DNA from: Emmonsiellopsis sp. PD_33
Taxonomy: Eukaryota > Ascomycota > Eurotiomycetes > Onygenales > Ajellomycetaceae
Reading direction: 5' to 3'
Length of the DNA: 64,000 nt
NCBI GenBank assembly: GCA_032988165.1
Contig: JANTQF010000151.1
Coordinates: 17,677-81,676 of the forward strand
The notes under the pieces: generated by a model
Databases searched by the model: none
Told to the model about the DNA's origin: nothing
The model's input: only the letters and a program-made list of their open reading frames with translations
Translations under genes and position numbers: made by a program
Shown here: piece after piece, positions 36,342 through 49,175 of the stretch
How the letters are laid out: each line of letters starts with the position of its first letter
Position numbering within the stretch: position 1 is the stretch's first letter

Positions 36342-38918
36342 ATGGCCGATCAGTCCTCAAACATTCCTCCCACCGGCCCTGCCCACCGAGAACAACCCCC
36401 CAATCGAGGCGGTCGACGACGAGGCCGTGGCGGCGGCGCCCCATCCATGCACACAGACGCTCACCCGCGCCGCGGACGAGGCGGCGGGGTTCGCGGCGGA
36501 GGAGCACAAGCACAAACACAAAAACAAGCACAAACCCAAGGCTCAGGCCCAGGCTCCAGACCCCAGACAGCGCGCGCCCGCCAACTCCCGCTGGGCAGCG
36601 GGGAACCTCCCGACCCCCACCATCGAAGCGTAGGCACCTCCGGTGATCGCCTGACCGGAGATGCCAAACGAGCCGAGGGCGACGAAGAGGCGGCGGACGA
36701 CCGCGAGGAGGAGGAGGAGGAGGAGGAGGAGGATAGCGAGGTGTGCTTCATCTGTGCGTCCGCCATCGACCACACGGCCGTTGCGCCGTGTAACCATCGC
36801 ACATGCCATATCTGTGCGTTGCGGTTGAGAGCGCTGTATAAGACTAAGGCGTGTGCGCATTGTCGGGTAGGTTTGATATTTTCGTATACCCCAGTGGTTA
36901 AGGAGGGGGTTGCATTGCATTTGCTGATTATAATTTTATGATTGGCAGACTGAATGGCCTTCTGTGGCTTTTACGGACGACCATGTCAAGCGGTTTGAGG
37001 ATTTCAGAGACTCGGACTTTATCCGCTCGGATGAGAATCTGGGGATCAAGTATGAGACCAATGAGATATTCGAGGATACGATTCTACTGCTGCGGTATAA
37101 CTGTCCGGATAAGGATTGCGACGTTGCTTGCCTGGGCTGGCCGGATCTCCACCGCCATGTGAAGAGTAAGCATCAGAAGGTTATGTGGTGAGTACTGTCT
37201 AATCGTCTTATATTGTGAAGTCCTATTAATCGACATACAGCGATTTGTGCACCCGGAATAAAAAGGTGTTTACCCACGAGCACGAACTCTTCACTCCGGC
37301 TCAACTCCGCAAGCATGAGAGAACCGGCGACGACAATCCCGGTGCCATTGACCAAAGCGGATTCAAAGGCCATCCAGAATGTGGCTTTTGCCGTCAGAGA
37401 TTCTATGGCGACGATGAACTGTACGCGCATTGCCGGGATAAGCATGAGCGCTGCCACATCTGTGACCGACGCGGAGGACCTCGCCAACAGCAGTACTTTG
37501 TCAACTACAACGCTCTTGAAGAACATTTCAGCAAGGACCACTTCCTCTGTCTGGATAAGGAGTGTCTGGAGAAAAAGTTTGTGGTCTTCGATTCTCAGAT
37601 GGATTTGAAAGCGCATCAGCTGGAAGCTCATCCTGCTGGGCTGTCCAAGGATGCAAGAAGGGATGCTAGAGTGGTGGACTTGGCGAGTTTCGACTATAGG
37701 ACACCTTATCAACCACAACGAGGAGGACGAAGAGAGGGACGAGGTGCTGGCAGAGGTCGCGATCCCAACTCCGAGCCCCTCCCGCCATCCAGCGCGCAGC
37801 CCTTACGACGCGACGAGCTTGCATATCAGAGACAAATGGCCATCCAGAGCGCTCAATCCGTCACAAGCAGAACCTTTGGCGGCCAGCTCACCCAAAGTGA
37901 ACCCCAAACAGTCCGCGTACCTGCGCATCCTACACCCGCACCCGCGCCGGCACCAACTCTCCCCGCCATCGGCAACCTCGACATTGGCGGCCCCACCACC
38001 CCTTCCACCCCGCAAGAACAAGCGCGCCAAATTGCTCACACGGCCGTAATGAACCGCGCCATCTCGCTCCTCCGCAACGACCCCCTAAAAGTAACCGACT
38101 TCCGCACCAAAGTCTCCTCCTACCGCGCCTCCCGCATCTCCGCCAACGATCTAATCGAATCCTTCTTCTCCCTCTTCGACACGTCCTCCAGCGAGCTGGG
38201 CAAGCTCATCAAAGAACTCGCCGAGCTGTACGAAGAAGAACCAAAACGCACCGCCCTCCTCAAAGCCTGGAACGACTGGCGCGCCATCAACGAAGACTAC
38301 CCCGCGCTTCCAGGGCCGAACGGCGTCCTCTCAAACACAAGCACAACAGGCGGCGGCAAGCGCGTACTCCGCCTGAAATCATCAACAGCCCAATCCTCCC
38401 GCTCCGCCGTAGGCCGCAGCGGAAGCCTCCTCGGCATCTCCGGCGGGCCAGCAAACAGCAACCCGTTCCCCGCCCTCCCTGTCCCCGCGGGCGTCTCCCG
38501 CTCGAAACGCCCAGGCACAACCCCCTGGGCCACAACGACCACAACAACAACAGCCACCACAACTACCCCGCCCTCCCTCTCCGGCCGCAACTCGCCCGCA
38601 GCCCGCCCCTCGCCATCAGCCAGCATGACGAACCTCGCATCCCGCGCGCGCCCCGCGAATGCAAACCCCGACGCCTTCCCCGCGCTACCTACGGCGCCGA
38701 AGCCGACTACGCTTATGGCAGGGCTGACGCGGGGCACGGTACGGTGGGATGATAGGGGAGGCAGTGCCAGGCCCACAGCGTCACCGTGGGGGGCTGGTGG
38801 GGCCAATCCGACGCCGGCGGAGGTGGGGATGGAAGGTGAGGAGGGGAGGGGAGGGAGTGGGAAAGGGAAGGGGAAAGGGAAGGGGAAGAAGGGGCAGTTG
38901 TTGTATCATTTCGGATAG
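36342..38918 (+). CDS. hel2: RING E3 ubiquitin ligase Hel2/ZNF598
   Basis: Three exons, 813 residues: 36,342-36,866; 36,949-37,187; 37,241-38,918. Known role of the family: it senses collided ribosomes and ubiquitinates small-subunit proteins to start ribosome quality control. An Arg/Gly/Gln-rich N-terminus and a run of Glu precede the RING (C135-F-I-C138, CNHRTCHIC, CAHC), which spans the first intron. C2H2-type fingers follow: CPDKDCDVACLGWPDLHRHVK, CTRNKKVFTHEHEL, ECGFCRQRFYGDDELYAHC, CHICDRRG and CLDKECLEKKFVVF. This RING plus multiple-finger order is diagnostic. The C-terminus is low-complexity (Thr repeat near 38,537-38,565) and ends in Gly-Lys repeats and GQLLYHFG. The ATG follows the CA repeat; upstream in-frame sequence has no better ATG. 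Confidence 0.93.
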
Positions 38919-39455
38919 AGATGGAGGGGGTGATATGAGTGATGTGAGAAGCGTGGGCGTTTTGATGTATGTATGGAGATGGTTAGGCGTTGATTCCGCT
39001 AGCTATTGCATTCCATAGATGGGTGATGCTGTGTGATATTGGTACATATGTTGTGTGCTTTTGATGTGGAGATGTAATTGGGTCCGTTTCGAGAAAGTGA
39101 TGAGTGTTCATGGTTGAATGTGAATGAATGGCTTACGAATCCCGTTTGAAAGGGGGGGTTTCCAAGATTCGCAGTACCAGCTGGTCATTAATTAAGTAGA
39201 GTACATCAACAGGACAAATCAATTATCAAGAACGCTCCATGGAGCTGTAAGAGTATATTCCTGCGCTTGGAACTGCAGAGTAGGAGACGGTGGAAAATAT
39301 ATAAGTAGCGCGAGAGTTAACATCGTTTGGTGGCCACTTACATGTCTCCCCAGGGAGACGAGATTAAATTGCTAACAAGCCATTGGAATTATGAGGGGAC
39401 ATTAATAAACATATTCGGTAATATAAGCATTGGGCATAGAAAAGGTCTCCCTCCA
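38919..39455. other. intergenic, convergent 3' ends of hel2 and msh4
   Basis: 537 bp. AT-rich 3' flanks; no gene or clear motif seen. Confidence 0.4.
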
Positions 39456-42387
39456 CTAAGCAGGATCCGAGATAGACGAAGTCTGCTCGAACTGCCCAGA
39501 CCGCCCCGAACCAGACACAGACGGACTGGTAATGCTAGTAGCGGTGTCGAGAAGCATCACTTCCGGATCAAGAGATGCGGACGGCCCAACGCTCGTCGCT
39601 TCGTCCATGAGGTCATCCACCGCCATGTCAACCTCTGCATCAATAGCGACCATGCGCAGCGTGAACTCGTCCTGTAACTTCTTCAGCCACTTGCGAAGCG
39701 TTTCGCCTTCCATCGCGCCCTCGCTCGCTTGCAACAGTTGTTCCTTGAGTCCGAGAATGAGCTTTCGCCGCTTCGCAATGGCCAGCGTTTTTGAGTTTTT
39801 GCGCTGGTTTTCGATCTTTACGCTGAGTGCTTGCGAGACGGTCTGTGCCGTGTCGAGCATTTCCTGGGGGAAAGGGAGGAGTTTGGCGAGTAATAAACCG
39901 TAGTGTTTATCTTGGACGAAGCCGTCTGCGATTTTGTATAGCATGGTCATTTTCGATGTCGGGGCTGACATTTCGACAGAGAGGTGTAAATTGACCACCC
40001 CGCTGCGCTCCGCCATGATTCTCGCGAGATCGTGGAAATGGGTCGTAAACCAGACCAGGGCACGGCTTTCGACTAGAGCCTCTGCGAGGGCGATGGCGAT
40101 GGCGAGGCCGTCGCCGGTACTTGTTCCACGACCTAGTTCGTCGATAATGACCATACTTTTCGCCTCGATGTTGCGCAGAATAAACGACATCTCTCGCATT
40201 TCAGCAGAGAATGTGGAGACATTAGCTTCGACATTGTCGTCTGTTGAGACTCGAGCAAAAAGTTGGTGGACGATTGGGAAAGATGCATATTGTGCAGGCA
40301 CAAAACAGCCTATTTGTGCCATTACGGTCATCAGGGCGAGAGATCGGATATATGTGCTTTTCCCGCTCATGTTGCATCCGGTAATGATCTGAAATCGTGA
40401 CTGCTTCGTTGCATAGGCATCGTTGGGGACGTACTTGTCAGAATGGATCTTTTCTCGGATAGGGTGTCTCCCAGCTTTGATTGCTAGGGTGTCTGTAAGT
40501 TCCGGACGCACGTAATCCTGCATTGTTACCAGTTGTGCAAACGCGGCGAGCATGTCGAGCATTCCGATGCTTTCACTAACTCGGAAAAGGCCTGCTATTT
40601 CGGATCGAACGTCTTCGATTAACTCCTGAATGCTGCGATCGCTCATGTTGATCACTTCGTTGTGGGAATCGGTTATCTTTTGGTTCAGTTTGACAAGATC
40701 CAGCGTTTGGAACTCGATGTATGTTTTCTTTCTGTAAACGTTGATGAAAATATCAGGCAGCTGGGTGTTTTCCAGGCTGGAAACTTGCAGTCGGAAATAG
40801 TAATGGCGGCCCGTTTCAAACCTCAAGTCTAGTGCAAGGTCATATTCCTCTAAACAAAATTAGAAAGACGAGATCAGATAGCGGTTGTAGCCTACCTCCT
40901 AGACGAGATGCCAACTCCACTACATCATTGTTTGCCTCCTTGTAAGTTTGCCTTGCGACGTCAAGGAGACTGTTCACTCCCGCCTGCCGATATTAGCGTA
41001 CTGCTAGGATTAAAACATGGAGAAACTCTACTTTAATCGCATAGGTGCGCTGATTTCGCAAATCTAGCGGGCGTGACTGATATGTAACATCTGCATTTAT
41101 CGTAGAGTCAATCAAATCCACAATCGTCTCGTATTCTTGAGGAGCACAAAGCTATACACTGTCAGCGGTTCATTCTCCTTGATGGTACCAGTAGGCCGTG
41201 CTAACATTTCGAATTGCCAAGAGAAGGTTGCTCTGCGCACCAGACAGCGCCTCGTAGATAGGTTTAATCGCAGACACGTAGGTTTTGAGCATAATGACGT
41301 TGTTAATCGATTGTTCAGCGTGGTGGAAGGTGGCTTTGGTCGGAACTACGATGAGCTAGATCGGGTTAGTCTCAAAGGAATACCGTAAGCGCAACCATAG
41401 CGTACAGAAGTGAGAACTCTGTCCGAGTCAACAAACGACTTGAGAGCTAGACTCATGTTAGCCGCGTGCAGTGTCTGGAGACTGGTATACAAACCCTCCC
41501 TGACGGAGAAAAACATCTCCTCCTTCGTGCTAAGCTCTTCAACGGCATCGTATCGACCAAGCAGTTTGACTTGTTCTGTAGATGGTTGTAATACATTACC
41601 GCGGAGGAGCCTAGATCCCATTGGCGTGAGAGTTTCATTGAGAACCCCGAAAAGACAGTCTCTCGATTTGGAATTCTGGAGATTTTGAATCAACTCTAGA
41701 GAAACAATGGTTGACAAATCAATCAACATAGATCCTTCTGAAGGCTCATATTTGATGCGAAGAGAGTGGTGAGTAAATGTTTTGCCTAGCTCTATTTCAA
41801 CATATGTGAGTGCCTTTCAGAGTTAGTGTATGCGGCGGCCAGCTACTCGAAAACTGCAGACCTACCGCAGCCAGACAACATGCGGCAAAATAGCTGCCTT
41901 CAAGGGACATCTTGATCGACTCAAGATCTTCCCTGAATGCAAACTGCTCGACATATTCATGGCCCGTCTTTTCGGCCCAGAGTCGGCGGTCTGCGGCGGT
42001 GATCGTCAACTGGGGGAGATTCTCCTCGACGATCGAGTACAACTTAGAGCGCGGGTCCTTGGCAGTTTTCATAAAAAGAACCTCGGTAGGGTCAAAGACG
42101 GCCAGTTTGTGCACAGTCCGGGCATAGGTTTGGCTGTCGCATATCTGGCAAAGAACGGCCTCAGAGGTGGATAGATTGACAAAGGCAAGCCCAACGGTAG
42201 GGGAGATGCCTCTGGATTCACTGATGGCACAAATAATCTCCTGAGAAGCAACACTGGTAGCAGCAGTGGTGGGCCTCGTTGTCCTGGGGTGTCTAGAGCT
42301 CGATTGGGCCGTGGGGGGCCGTCGAGAGCCAGCATTGCTGGGAGCGGGGAAGTAAGAAGGGTTGGTTGAGAAACGCGTTGAAGGCAT
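39456..42387 (-). CDS. msh4: MutS homolog MSH4 (meiotic crossover factor)
   Basis: Six exons, 893 residues: 42,387-41,866; 41,813-41,406; 41,355-41,206; 41,151-41,032; 40,983-40,896; 40,849-39,456. MSH4 with MSH5 forms a sliding clamp that stabilises Holliday-junction intermediates and promotes interfering crossovers in meiosis; it has no mismatch-repair role. The N-terminal MutS connector, the lever/core region (SMLIDLSTIVSLELIQNLQN), and the ATPase are all present: Walker A GCNMSGKST at 587-595, STFSAEMREM, the Walker B-like IIDELGRGTSTGDG and WFTTHFHD. As in other MSH4, the mismatch-reading domain I is absent. The gene is complete. It is divergent to rsa4 across 263 bp, with an 11-bp direct repeat between them. 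Confidence 0.95.
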
Positions 42388-42547
42388 CTTCAACAAATGG
42401 AAATGGATTCCTTTTGAGTGTCCGGCATCACGCTCGAATGATATTCCTGGACAATTGCCCTCGACAGCATAAAAAGTTGGAAAGATGAAGTTGACTTTGC
42501 GATAGGGGAAGTGAGTTGCACTAGTCCCCGTTTGGCTTAGCCCGATG

Positions 42548-42580
42548 TCCCGCTATCAGTGATTAGTCATCCCGCTATCA
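42548..42580. promoter_or_regulatory. 11-bp direct repeat in the msh4/rsa4 shared promoter
   Basis: TCCCGCTATCA occurs at 42,548-42,558 and again at 42,570-42,580, 22 bp apart (two helical turns), about 70-100 bp upstream of the rsa4 ATG. The perfect copies and spacing suggest a paired factor site. The factor is unknown. Confidence 0.45.
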
Positions 42581-42650
42581 AAAGATTTCGAAATAATTTC
42601 TTCGATTGCTCGACGACACGCAAACATCAGTAACCTCCCCATTCCACACC

Positions 42651-44348
42651 ATGGCGACTGTTCTTCCTCCTCCCAGCAAGCGGCAGAAGCTGGAGACCGC
42701 GGAAAAGGCGCGGTTGCAGCAAGAGATCCAGTCCATCCCGGAAAACCTAGGCAGTGTCCGAGTGCAGTTCTTTGACCAGACGACTGGAAAACCCACCGGT
42801 CCGCCAGTGGCCGTTCCAATCGCCGATGCGACTGTTAAGAATCTCGAAACGCTCGTAAATACCCTGCAGGGAAATGTAGGTACGCCACTCTCTGCCGGCA
42901 ATCTCCCCGGAGACGTGCGAATTTAATACCAGGGCGAAAAGCTAACTAAATGGGCGACAGGAAGATGAAAAAGTTCCCTATCGATTCTCATACAAACCCG
43001 ATGAAGAAGAGGGGCAGGTTGTCGACATCCTATCAGACCTATATCACTCGCTCCTCAAACCAGGACTGAAAACTTCCGAAGACACCGTTCACCTGCAATA
43101 TACCCCGCAGGCCGTATTCCGCGTCAAGGCAGTGTCGCGTTGTTCGGCATCGATATCCGGGCATGGGGAGGCCATATTAGCAGCCTCGTTCGCACCCGGT
43201 TCCTCGTCGCGAATGGTCACGGGAAGCGGAGATGCGACAGCTCGGATATGGGATTGCGATACAGGCACTCCAGTACACACACTGAAAGGTCACAAGGATT
43301 GGATCCTCGCAGTCAGTTGGTCGCCGAACGAGCAGATAATAGCAACAGGAAGCATGGACAAGACTGTGCGATTGTGGAATCCGAAAACCGGCGAAGCGCT
43401 TGGAGGCCCACTGAAAGGCCATACACAGTGGATCTCGAGTCTGTCGTGGGAACCCTACCATTTGCAAAAATCGGGAGTACCACGACTAGCATCCGCGTCC
43501 AAGGATTCCACAGTGCGGATATGGGATGTGGTATCAAAGCGTATTGAGAGTGTGCTGACCGGACACAAAGGGTCCGTTACATGTGTAAAATGGGGCGGTT
43601 TGGGGCGCGTATATACATCATCCCATGATAAGACGATCAAAATCTGGAACCCAGAAGATGGAAGTCTGCTCCAAACACTATCCTCGCACGCTCATCGTGT
43701 CAACCACCTCGCCCTCTCAACCGACTTCGTCCTCCGTACATCCTTCTTCGAGCACAACGAGAAAGTACCGGAAACCGAGGCGGCCAAGGTCGAAACCGCC
43801 AAGCGACGGTTCGAAAAAGCAGCAACGATCAATGGGAAAGTAACCGAACGACTTGTTTCTGCCAGTGACGATTTCACCATGTTCCTCTGGGACCCCGCGG
43901 CTTCAAACAAGCCTGTCGCGCGAATGCTGGGGCACCAGAAGGCGGTCAATTACGTCACCTTTTCCCCGGACGGGGCATACATTGCTTCTGCGGGCTTTGA
44001 CAACCACGTCAAGTTGTGGAATGCGCGGGATGGAAAGTGAGTTTCTTTACATTTCTCCCTTAGCCTTTTTCCCTGCCCCTTGGTATATGACTAACAAAAC
44101 CCAGGTTCATCGCCTCGCTCCGCGGCCACGTCGGCGCTGTCTACCAATGCTGCTTCTCAGCCGATTCGCGACTCCTTGTCTCATCTTCCAAAGACACGAC
44201 GCTCAAGGTGTGGGATATGCGGACGAAGAAGCTAGCGATGGATTTGCCAGGGCATCTGGATGAGGTTTATGCTGTTGACTGGAGTCCCGATGGGGAGAAG
44301 GTGGGGAGTGGAGGGAAGGATAAGGCGGTTCGGATCTGGAGGCATTGA
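42651..44348 (+). CDS. rsa4: ribosome assembly WD40 protein Rsa4/NLE1
   Basis: Three exons, 514 residues, the usual length: 42,651-42,875; 42,961-44,036; 44,105-44,348. The family acts in the nucleolus/nucleoplasm on pre-60S particles; the N-terminal NLE ubiquitin-like domain binds the MIDAS domain of the AAA ATPase Mdn1/Rea1, which pulls remodelling of the particle. Here residues from about 35 (SVRVQFFDQTTGKPTG) to 120 form the NLE domain; then eight WD40 blades, with clear ends such as ARIWD, VRLWN, VRIWD, IKIWN, MFLWD, VKLWN, LKVWD and VRIWR. Blade four has a charged insertion (EHNEKVPETEAAKVETAKRR), normal for this family. Complete and ordinary. Divergent to msh4. Confidence 0.95.
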
Positions 44349-44697
44349 TTGGTTGATATCCCGATAGAGTATTGAATTTTATTTAGTGATTTTGCTGACG
44401 GTTGATTTGGCTATTCTATTATAATTTATTACCTCTTGTTCAAAAGAATTCCGTGGACCACGACGAGCAACACGAATGCAACTATCCTATCAGGAGTGTG
44501 ATGCTCATTGCTTATTCGTCAAGCAAGCAAGAAACCCAGCATATCTCTACTAATCCAAAACACATCCCTAACCAAGCCCACCAGCCCCAACCAGCAGCGC
44601 AATAACCATAACCCCCATCGCCCACATCTCATAAACCCCTTTCTCCCTCCCCGCCACCCAATCAGTCCAATAACGCACAGCACCCCCTCACCCCCCC
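44349..44697. other. intergenic, convergent 3' ends
   Basis: 349 bp; the part from about 44,530 is very C/A-rich on the plus strand. No gene recognised. Confidence 0.4.
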
Positions 44698-45394
44698 TTA
44701 ACCCTTCTTCTGCACATTCTCCCTATACCCACCCTTTACATTCCCCGCAGGAGAATACTCACAAACAACATACCAGCCATCCGCCTTGCCGCCTTTCGCC
44801 TGCGCAACCGCCACCCCCCTCCTCCCCCTCATCCTCCTCGCCCCATTTTTCCTCCCACAATCCACCCGCGCGCATCCCACAGCCTTGGTCGCCTTCCAAA
44901 CCAGCTGCGTGAAATGGCCCGTCTCCTCGCTGAACCCGCCATTCGCAAAGTCGAACTTGTCCCGCTCATTGCCCCACGATTGGACCACGCTGGATGGGTC
45001 CGGGAAGCCTGCTGCTATGTTTTCGCCACCGGGGTTGCCCTGTGTGTACGTGTCAGGTGTAAGCAAGTTGATGGTTTGGGTGGATCATCTAGTTAGCTAG
45101 GTAGGGGGTGTGGGTGGGTGTGGGAAGGTGGTTATGGAAGGGTGTGTTAGGGGGGTTTTATACAGAATGCTCGAAAATGCATTTCTTAGCATGTTTCAGC
45201 GAGGCGTCGGCGAGCGCCTGGTCCCATTTTAGCGGGGGCGCTTTGTGTTCGGCTCTGTATTTGTTTGTGGTGGAGAGGATGGCGTCGCGGAAGTCGGAGT
45301 CGGATTTGTAGGCCGCCGGGTTGCCGGCGAGGGCGGGGATGAAGAAGATGGCGGTGAGGTAGCATAAGAGGAGGGGGGTGAGGAGGTTCGCCAT
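44698..45394 (-). CDS. secreted CAP/PR-1 (SCP) family protein
   Basis: Two exons (45,394-45,164; 45,039-44,698), 190 residues. Signal peptide about residues 1-22 (MANLLTPLLLCYLTAIFFIPALA). The CAP fold follows: FRDAILSTTNKYRAEHKAPPLKWDQALADAS, then, across the intron, HSGNPGGENIAAG, HFTQLVWKATKAVGCARVDC (CAP1-type signature) and WYVVCEYSPAGNVKG (CAP2-type). The His and Glu expected in the CAP cavity (EHS, GENIA, HFTQ) are present. In place of the usual short spacer after VDC there is an Arg/Gly/Ala-rich stretch (KNGARRMRGRRGVAVAQAKG). Family members bind sterols or lipids outside the cell; a role for this one is not shown. It may be secreted or wall-associated. Confidence 0.85.
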
Positions 45395-46388
45395 GTTGGT
45401 TTGGTTGCGTGGAATAGGGGTTGAAATGAAGGTTTGCTCCTGGTGGGATAAATGCAGTATCTTGACAACGTACGAGGGCACGGCACGCTGGGGTGTTCAT
45501 GGGAGAAGCTGATATATAGTGGGGATCAAGGAGACGTTTTATAATCTAGACAATAGACCGCAGAGGAAGAACTAAACAATGAGTCTGTCTGATATGTGAT
45601 AGAACTAAGAAAATTCTTTTGTTAAAGAAATCATCATGCCATATGTACATTCATATGCATAAAGGACAAAGTATGTGCATGTACATTCACATATGCATAA
45701 CGGACAAAGGGGGTATAATATAATATAATTGATGCCCTAATACTGCAATCAATAACGCAACATCAAGTCGCCGTTAAGTGTCTCCTATACCCAAGGATGA
45801 CTGCCACCAAACTGTGGCTCGCTCCGGAGAGCATCATCATTCAAGCACATCTAAGAGGATTGAATGCCTGGCGCGGATATGGTTATTGAGGTTTTGCAGT
45901 GCAAGGTGCGAGAGTAGAGGACGCTTGCTGAATGGCCCGTGGTTGAGCTTCTGAAGTTCTTGTTTGAAATTCGGATGAAGATGTTGGCACTTGGACAAAG
46001 GTGGCAGCGACGTCATAGCGAACAGGCTGTGGTTGTTTTATGCTGATATTATCAGGCTTGGCATTGGGCGTCCGTGTAGCGACGATAGAGGAACTGGTAG
46101 TCGTTGTGCGATTGTAACTCTATGAGGTCGCTCTTCGTTGTATACCGTCAAAAGTGTGATACGTGTATTCATTCGCCAGCGTGACTCAGGTGTATCTAGC
46201 AATGCCAGGTCGCAGAGGCCTGACCGAAACCGAGCAGAACCTGAGGCCAGGCCAGCAAATGTTTTCCGATCCAGAGGCAAGACGGAGACCGCTGCTGTTG
46301 GAAGACATGGGGGTTGATGACGCTATCCCACACCGCGGCACGGGCGAGGAATAAACACCATCCCCGAAATATAACGAGGCCAGTCCAT
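45395..46388. other. intergenic with a short tandem duplication
   Basis: 1 kb upstream of the CAP gene and downstream of rcy1. Apart from the repeat at 45,643-45,709 nothing is recognised; the open frames here lack motifs. Confidence 0.4.
45643..45709. repeat. imperfect tandem duplication (~36-bp unit)
   Basis: ATGTACATTCATATGCATAA then GGACAAAG (from 45,643) recurs from 45,679 as ATGTACATTCACATATGCAT then AACGGACAAAG. Both contain the palindrome ATATGCAT or a close form. It lies upstream of the CAP gene by about 250 bp. Confidence 0.75.
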
Positions 46389-49175
46389 CTACATCACCAA
46401 GCAACCGATCCCAAACATCGCCCTTTCCACGCTCTTCTTAACCTGATACCAATCCGCGCGTCTGGTCGCAAATTCATACACCTCCTCTGCCCTAAAAATG
46501 CCATGAAAGCGGCCGCCATCTGCAATGACGGTGGCCATCTCCTTGGAGTGCGCTGGATCGATGAGGTAGACCTGCGACAACTCCCTCAGGGCAGCAAAGT
46601 ATTGTAGGAGTTGGTCGTTTCTCATGCTTTTGATGAAGGTAAAATAGTGGTTCATATCACTGTTATCAAGGAGTCAGTGCCTAGAAAACGCATTGGTGGG
46701 GATAAAATGAAAATACCTGATTAACTTGATAGAACCATCCACGTTGATCCGCTGCCGCTTGAGGTGTTTGCACAAGGAAGCAAAAAGCCGCAGCCCAATT
46801 TCCTGATTGAAAACATCAAGCGTGCTCTTATCGGTGCTTCCCACAAGCATTTGTGTGTGTGATGAAATAACTTGGACGACCGCTTTCGCTGCATCACTGG
46901 GGCCAATATCAACCACATTTTGGCCAGAAATATCTGATTCGGAGTTGTAATCAGCGGCTGTTTGTCTTGTTGCTAAGATATGGTCGACCTCCTCCATAAG
47001 CACGTCAATACCCTTGTTTAATCCAGCCGCAACTCGTTCGTCCAGCATCTGCTCGAATTTCTTCTTCTCTTTAACAGCAGGTGCAAGAAAATCCGAGCGA
47101 TCCGCCAATTTCGCACCGATTAATTCCTGCTCATAAAATACATCTACCATTTGCAGGATCAGGTCCCCGACATTGACCAACTCCAGGAAGGTAACCAATG
47201 GCTCAACACCACGGGAATCATGTTCACCCTGCTGCCTTGGCCTATAAACTGAGAGGTGGTCGACAGCCTTGTCAAACCCAGCAATAACATGACGGCGGCC
47301 AAGAATCTCCAACAAAGAGACGAAAATCGATTCGCACTGCGATTGTGCAGACTTGCCAGGTTCGTTGCGAAGTTTAACAAACTGCGCGGTTCGCTCGAGA
47401 CTTGTCTTTGCGGTATGGACCAAATCCAGCGCTACCTCAATACTGAACAAAGATTTGATACCTTCCAGCTTCGAGTTCATGATTGCGGCTTTCGCAGAAA
47501 GTTCGGTTGTGGGAATAACTTCAGGTGAAGGGGACGGGACTGACACGGGGGTAGCGAATGTTGGGTTTGGGATGTGGGTTGGGTCATGGGCAGGCTTTTC
47601 CTCGTCATCGTCTTCCGCCTTCGTGCCGTTTGACATTATAGACGAAAAGTTAGGTAGAATATTCACTGGTGCCATAAGCACCTTTTTAAATGAAGTCAGA
47701 AAGTCTTTTTTATCAGCCTGTCGGTTGACGTTTGCCATGTAGAAGGATTCTGTCGAGGCAGCCTGTTCAGAAAGTTGTCTATCCCACTCTGATACGACAA
47801 CATCGCAGTGCTTGCGGAAATGATTAAGCTCATCTGAAAGGTATAGATCGACATGAGAGTCGAATACCTTTTCCGGTATCTGATCTGCAGCTTCATAAAA
47901 CTCGTCACCAGACTTCTGGATGGGCTCAAGCTCCTGGACGAAATGCAGAGTCTGGACAAATGCACCAGATACAGCCTTGAGGTAAGATTCAATGTTCTCG
48001 GAGCGAAGTCGACCAAAAAGAGTTGTAAAGTACGGGGACAATACTTCTTCCCCGATTTTGCTTAAAAATAACGTGGCCAAATTAGGGGCCTTTGGAAAAC
48101 AACGGTCTATAATGGACACCTCGTCGTTGTATGCAACACGCAAGCGTGTAAAAAACGCCTGCGCGTGTTCGAGCTTAACAGCGCTAGTTTCATAATCGAT
48201 GCAGTCGGTTGGACTTCCAAAGTCCTCCTTCTGGGTGATCAAATGGTTATTCCGGACAAAGTCCTCGATTGCCGAGTGGCCGCCATTAAGGGTGACCAGA
48301 ACATGAGCGTATTTCCGCATCTGCCCATCGATATCCCCGCTTTCATAGCCACTCCTAAACTCCTGCAGTGCAGCCGTTTCGAAGAGGGACACTGCATCTT
48401 TAACACTCTCCTGTCTCGCTTCCCTGCCAAGCGCTCTATCACACTTGGCAAACGCCTGCAATTCAGACAGTATCTGAGCCTGATTTTCGGGGGTGCCGTA
48501 GACCTTGAAAACCAGACTATCCATGGATCCCCCCGATTTTTCGATGTCCTTGTAAAATGGATATAGAGCCGCATGGACCTTTCCATACTCCTCCCTCGCT
48601 TTGCCCCGGATGGACCGCACATGGCGAAGCACGGTTAGCGCGGCGAGTGCATCCGGGTGTGAAAATGCATTCGTCCCCGTCCCCGTAGAGAAGGCCACAA
48701 CATCGAATGCGCTTGCTTGTTTCGCTTTTCCATTGGCAGTCTCCGGCACCTTGTCCACGTCCAGCGTCTTGTCGGAGAGGGGGGGTTGCAGGCGGATAGA
48801 GGGAGGGCTGGCAAGGGTCCGAAGCTGCGGGTTGGATTGTTCTGCCTCCTTCCTTGCTTCGGTGTCATTCCAGCAACCAATTTGCTTAAGTCTTTGTACC
48901 CATCTCGAATCCTCGTAGACCATTTCACGCAATAGTTTGGATGTTCGGGCCGCTCTGATCTGGTCGGCGGGGGCAAGGTAGTCGAGGATGGACGACATGA
49001 TTTCTAGGCACAGTTAACGACAGTTCTGCCAATCTTGTTCCCTTGTTAAGCCAGCCAGCCACTTACCAGCGGGGAGAGCAGGTTTGGAGATCTCCAGCTG
49101 GGCCATTTTCAGCGAGGCGAGGATGTCCTTGCGCGGCCGCCCGCCGGAGACCTGCGTCTTCGCGAAGCCAGACAT
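46389..49175 (-). CDS. rcy1: recyclin-1 (F-box, Sec10-like membrane-traffic protein)
   Basis: Three exons, 888 residues: 49,175-49,067; 49,003-46,717; 46,659-46,389. The known role is recycling of membrane proteins from early endosomes to the surface; yeast Rcy1 joins Skp1 through its F-box. The F-box begins at about residue 35 (LPAEIMSSILDYLAPADQIRAARTSKLLREM) and is split by the first intron, so the start at 49,175 (MSGFAKTQVSGG) is needed to complete it. The rest is the long helical Sec10-like region, with an acidic insert (DDDEEKPAHDPT). The last exon, MNHYFTFIKSMRNDQLLQYF to GIGCLVM, follows an in-frame GT..AG intron and restores the conserved C-terminus. It is divergent to pch2. Confidence 0.88.

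Noticed and set aside
38297..38806. 169-codon minus-strand frame inside hel2
   Set aside because: Antisense shadow of the Ala/Pro/Thr-rich, GC-rich C-terminus of hel2.
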